Of a DNA stretch of 64,000 nucleotides, positions 60,701-64,000 are shown in pieces (position 1 is the stretch's first letter; each line of letters opens with the position of its first letter). Under the pieces are notes generated by a model. The model searched no databases. It saw nothing but the letters and a program-made list of their open reading frames with translations, and was not told the origin of the DNA. A program made the translations under genes and the position numbers. The stretch is taken from NCBI RefSeq assembly GCF_015832195.1, contig NC_052027.1, positions 18,016,688-18,080,687 on the forward strand, written 5' to 3'. The DNA comes from Motacilla alba alba. Its lineage: Eukaryota; Chordata; Aves; Passeriformes; Motacillidae.

Positions 60701-60945
60701 GAGGAGAGGAGAGGAGAGGAGAGGAGAGGAGAGGAGAGGAGAGGAGAGGAGAGGAGAGGAGAGGAGAGGAGAGGAGAGGAGAGGAGAGGAGAGGAGAGGA
60801 GAGGAGAGGAGAGGAGAGGAGAGGAGAGGAGAGGAGAGGAGAGGAGAGGAGAGGAGAGGAGAGGAGAGGAGAGGAGAGGAGAGGAGAGGAGAGGAGAGGA
60901 GAGGAGAGGAGAGGAGAGGAGAGGAGAGGAGAGGAGAGGAGAGGA
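60701..60945 (+). repeat. (GAGGA)49 satellite
   Basis: Forty-nine uninterrupted GAGGA units (245 bp) as given. It is purely purine on the + strand and mirror-symmetric in character, the type of sequence that forms intramolecular triplex (H-DNA). Assembly length may be unreliable. Confidence 0.98.
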
Positions 60946-61067
60946 AAGGAAAGGAAAGGAAAGGAAAGGAAAGGAAAGGAAAGGAAAGGAAAGGAAAGGA
61001 AAGGAAAGGAAAGGAAAGGAAAGGAAAGGAAAGGAAAGGAAAGGAAAGGAAAGGAAAGGAAAGGAAA
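60946..61067 (+). repeat. (AAGGA)24 satellite
   Basis: Twenty-four AAGGA units plus two bases. It follows the GAGGA array with no spacer and differs from it by one base per unit. The boundary is a single clean switch. Confidence 0.98.
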
Positions 61068-62992
61068 TTCTGAATTGGCAGCAGAAGAGTTTGCAGGAGT
61101 TCTCCACATTGTGCTCTTCTATTTACAGTGTGGTTTTCCCTGTTTTTCTGTGCCATGTGTGCTCCACAAATCCAAGCTCTGTCCACAGGGAGCTTTGCTG
61201 TGCTAGTGTTGGTACAGAAGGGCTTGAGGGAATTTTGGTGGCAATTCAGCAGTGACCATCCTTCAGAATGTTTGTTTATCTCTGCTTTCTTTCCTCAGGC
61301 AATGCTCAAAAGTAAATTCTCCCTTCAGACATTCTGTCACGATTTCATAATTTGTGTTTTAGGGCTGGTGGGGAGGAGAAGTGCTATTTGATAGGTATTT
61401 TATGGAAGGAGAGGTCTGTTGAAGGTTTTATCCTCACATAATACAGGAAATCAGTAAACAGTAAGAAATATTAACTTTTTCATCTTAGCCCTTCTAATGG
61501 CACTGAACCAGCTCACTGGTGCCATTGGTTTTGGGTGAGGGAGGAGAAACAGGCTGGAATCACCTTCCTGCACTGTGGAATACATTTGGAGTTGTAAAAT
61601 CCTCTCCTTGTGTAATTAAAGCCTTCCAGAAAATGGCTCAGAAAAATGTACTGGGAGGAACTGGTGGAGAAATTCAAGGATCCTCCTTTTGTTCCCTGTC
61701 TGAAAAACACCAGGGGAATTTGGGGCAACTCATGGAACTGCTCCAGGTTTTACAGTTTGGATCCTGCAGCCTTGGGGGTACAATAAATTACTAAATATGG
61801 GATACCAGGAGAAACACAGAGGAAAATCTGCTTAGCAGAAAATCAGATTCACTTATGGGGATAACCTCCAGCTCTTCCCAGAAGTGAAGGCTTTAAAAGT
61901 CACTGTTTCCTGCAAAATGCTCCACAGTGTTTTCATCTGGATTTGTTAATATTGCTTCTTGTTGTCTGAGCATTTTTCTTTCTTTTTTTTTTTTTCTTCA
62001 TCTTTTTTCTTTTTTAAACACAATATGTTGGGACAATGAATGGTTTGAATGTGTTGGGCTTCTTTTCCTGCCTCTGAAACCCTGTGTGATTTTCAGGGTG
62101 GCTTTCCATCAGGAAAGGCATCCCAGGAATCAAACTCCAGCTTCTGGATAGTGCTGCAAGTAATTTATTGGCTGCTTTCAGCATATGATTTTGGCACTAG
62201 AAATTTGTGAAAATCTTTTTTTTGAAGATCTCAGGTGACAGGGTTAAAATATTGTCTGCATCTCCAGCTAAATGGTGCATTTGTGCCATTTAAAATGAAA
62301 TGTTTGATTGAACTGATTATTAAAAATCTGTATATTTTGAAGAGTTTTTGTTTCCTAGGCAAAACAATTCCTATTTTAGGTAAATTTATATCTTAATCTG
62401 ATTTTTTTTGTATTTTGTTCCCAGTGTTACACAACTGTGTAAGCAGTTATAAATTATGGATGGGAACAGACAATGCAGGCCAGAGAATCTTTCTAAATAT
62501 AAGCAAGACAATCATCACCCAAAAAAATCCCCCTCCAACATATTTAAAACTTTTTATAAAGCCCTTGGTAAGCATTTCCTCAGGATAAAATAAGCAGGGG
62601 AAAAAACCCCCAACCTATAGTGTCCATCTTATTTACTGTGTAAATAATAATTATTAGGGATAATAGATGGTGCAGTTAATTGTCTGTGCTTCTAGGGGTG
62701 CTAATTAGCAGAAAGTAATGATCTTCACACATCACTTGCCATTGCAGTTGTGTAGAATGAGAGGTACAAAAACAGCTTTTCTCCCTAAATTAGCAGCTGA
62801 CTTCATAATTGAAATAATTGTGTTTAGGCAAGGCTGGGCTGTGTAAAGCCTGGGACAGGCCCTTAGCCCACCCTGCTCTTCCTGCCAGGCAGGAGGGGTT
62901 TGGCTTGCCAAAAAAGCTGGGGTTTAATGAAATCTCCTTTCTTTTTGTGAGTTGAGAGGGGTGGAATGGAGTCAGCTGCAAGGAAGAGGGGA
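61068..62992. other. Intron, no gene seen
   Basis: AT-rich sequence containing the first copy (61846-62070) of a diverged direct repeat. No exon or RNA gene was recognised. Confidence 0.6.
61846..62070 (+). repeat. Diverged direct repeat, copy 1
   Basis: Shares with 63782-64000, in order, ATTCAC, GTGGGGATAACCTCCA-like, AGGCTTTAAAA, TGCTCCAC, GTTTTCATC, GAGCATTTT, a T-rich tract and GACAATGAATGGTT. Identity is about three bases in four by eye. It could be an old tandem duplication or two copies of an unrecognised interspersed repeat. Confidence 0.8.
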
Positions 62993-63150
62993 ATTTGGGG
63001 CAGAAGAGGGGATCTGGGAGCAGAAGAGGAGATCTGGGAGCAGAAGAGGAGATCTGGGAGCAGAAGAGGGGATTTGGGGCAGAATAGGGGGATTTGGGAG
63101 AAGAACAGGGGATTTGGGAGCAAGGATGGCGGATTTGGGAGCAGGGATGG
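62993..63150 (+). repeat. G-rich minisatellite, about 20-bp unit
   Basis: About seven to eight units of GCAGAAGAGGGGATCTGGGA in tandem. Three are near-perfect, then increasingly variable GGGGATTTGGGAGCAG forms. 63068-63098 contains four G-runs separated by 4, 7 and 4 nt, a canonical G-quadruplex pattern. The open frames across it on both strands are repeat translations. Confidence 0.93.
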
Positions 63151-63781
63151 GAAGAGGGCCATCTTCTCCCTCTGCCATGCACCCAGAGGGACAGAATGTG
63201 GGATGAATGTGCTGGGACAGAGCTTGGAACTGTGCATGCACTGGGCACCAGCAGCTCCCTCCCTTCTACCTTATTTCCTGCCAAGGAAAGGGGTGACTGT
63301 GCTGCCCCAGCAACAAATGGCCAGAGGAAAAGGAGATGGATGAATACAGAGTCCTCCTTGACAAGTTATTCCCATACCAGCTACAAGTTTAAATTCTATT
63401 TCTTCATTTTCGTGGCATTTTGCCACATTTGTTTTGTCACATTTCCTCAAGTGACAGAGCCCATGGTAACAAACACCTCCTTCATCCTGGCCTCCTTCTC
63501 CTTGAGTTTGGTAATTGCAGATTCCATCAATTCCTGTTGGAGTCAATATTCACTGCAAGCTTTTAGGCAGTCTAAAATCACTTGGAAGCTCTTTGTTATT
63601 ATAATATAATTTTACACATGTGGGTTTTTTTTCCCCTTCTTGCTGGTATGCAAATGAGTAAATTAGATTTTGAACTTGCTATGATGCAACAAAAGTTTTT
63701 CCTATTGCCTTGCATGGAATTTTCTTTTATATAATTTATCTTATGTTCATGTTCTTATTCTGCACAAATCTTGTCTTGGCA
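63151..63781. other. Intron, nothing recognised
   Basis: Unique sequence between the minisatellite and the second direct-repeat copy. Open frames are short and without domains. Confidence 0.6.
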
Positions 63782-64000
63782 TGAGAAAATTCACCTGTGG
63801 GGATAACCTCCATCTCCTCCCAAAAGTGCAGGCTTTAAAAATCAATGTTTTTTTGCAAGGTGCTCCACTCTGTTTTCATCAGGGTTTATAAATATTTCTT
63901 CTTGGCTGAGCATTTTAGGAGTCTTATTTTCTTTTCTTTTATTGTTTATTTTTTTAATACGTTGGCACAATGAATGGTTGGAGAGTGTTGGGCTCCTTTT
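63782..64000 (+). repeat. Diverged direct repeat, copy 2 (cut by window end)
   Basis: Second copy of the repeat at 61846-62070, same orientation, about 1.9 kb downstream. The match is still running at the last base of the window, so its true end is not visible. Confidence 0.8.

Noticed and set aside
60191..61186. Minus-strand open frame of 331 codons and two overlapping frames of 270-273 codons
   Set aside because: They are translations of pentanucleotide satellites (repeating SFPFL and SSPLL) and lack any non-repeat domain. All three frames stay open simply because a stop-free 5-bp repeat cycles through every frame.
62790..63284. Minus-strand open frames of 89-164 codons rich in PxSAPxSPL
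   Set aside because: Translation of the 20-bp minisatellite, with no independent coding evidence.

Overview
This window is vertebrate nuclear DNA from inside one large gene on the + strand. The gene encodes a plasma-membrane Ca2+-transporting P-type ATPase, and the residues identify it as PMCA2 (ATP2B2). The host looks like a bird, probably a songbird. The evidence is three CR1 LINE 3' ends of avian type, a solo LTR that resembles a passerine endogenous-retrovirus LTR (from memory), and a PMCA2 protein close to but distinct from the mammalian one. No bacterial-type genes, rRNA, tRNA or CRISPR were seen. The many other open frames are chance frames or simple-repeat translations.

Layout. 1-15955 is the 3' part of an intron. 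It holds a roughly 0.55-kb inverted-repeat pair (about 2700-3280 and 4455-5023) and two CR1 fragments. Seven constitutive PMCA2 exons follow, all with GT-AG borders and consistent reading phase: 15956-16153 (M1), 37163-37420 (M2 and start of the actuator domain), 38418-38543 (TGES loop), 39246-39371, 50351-50515 (phospholipid-binding/site A region), 52610-52824 (M3-M4, PEGLP) and 54345-54587 (DKTGT phosphorylation site). Between 39371 and 50351 lie three cassette exons of exactly 33, 60 and 42 bp. These match the alternative-splice site A set that makes the w, y, x and z forms of PMCA2. The first coding exon, and everything after the phosphorylation-site exon (nucleotide-binding domain, M5-M10, calmodulin tail), lie outside the window. 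From 54588 to the end is intron, with the LTR, a 650-bp almost purely purine pentanucleotide satellite (60.4-61.07 kb), a G-rich minisatellite and a diverged direct repeat.

The segments join in frame into one continuous polypeptide of about 443 residues without the cassettes and about 488 with all three. The most unusual local architecture surrounds the phosphorylation-site exon. On its left is a 299-bp tandem duplication that has copied the 3' splice site and the first 24 nt of the exon, making a decoy acceptor that leads to a stop codon. On its right, an antisense LTR starts 48 nt past the splice donor and brings a sense-strand AATAAA. No new multi-gene system was found. The most checkable novelties are this decoy and LTR sandwich, the complete avian site A cassette set, the inverted repeat with a sharp identity step, and the purine/G-quadruplex satellite.
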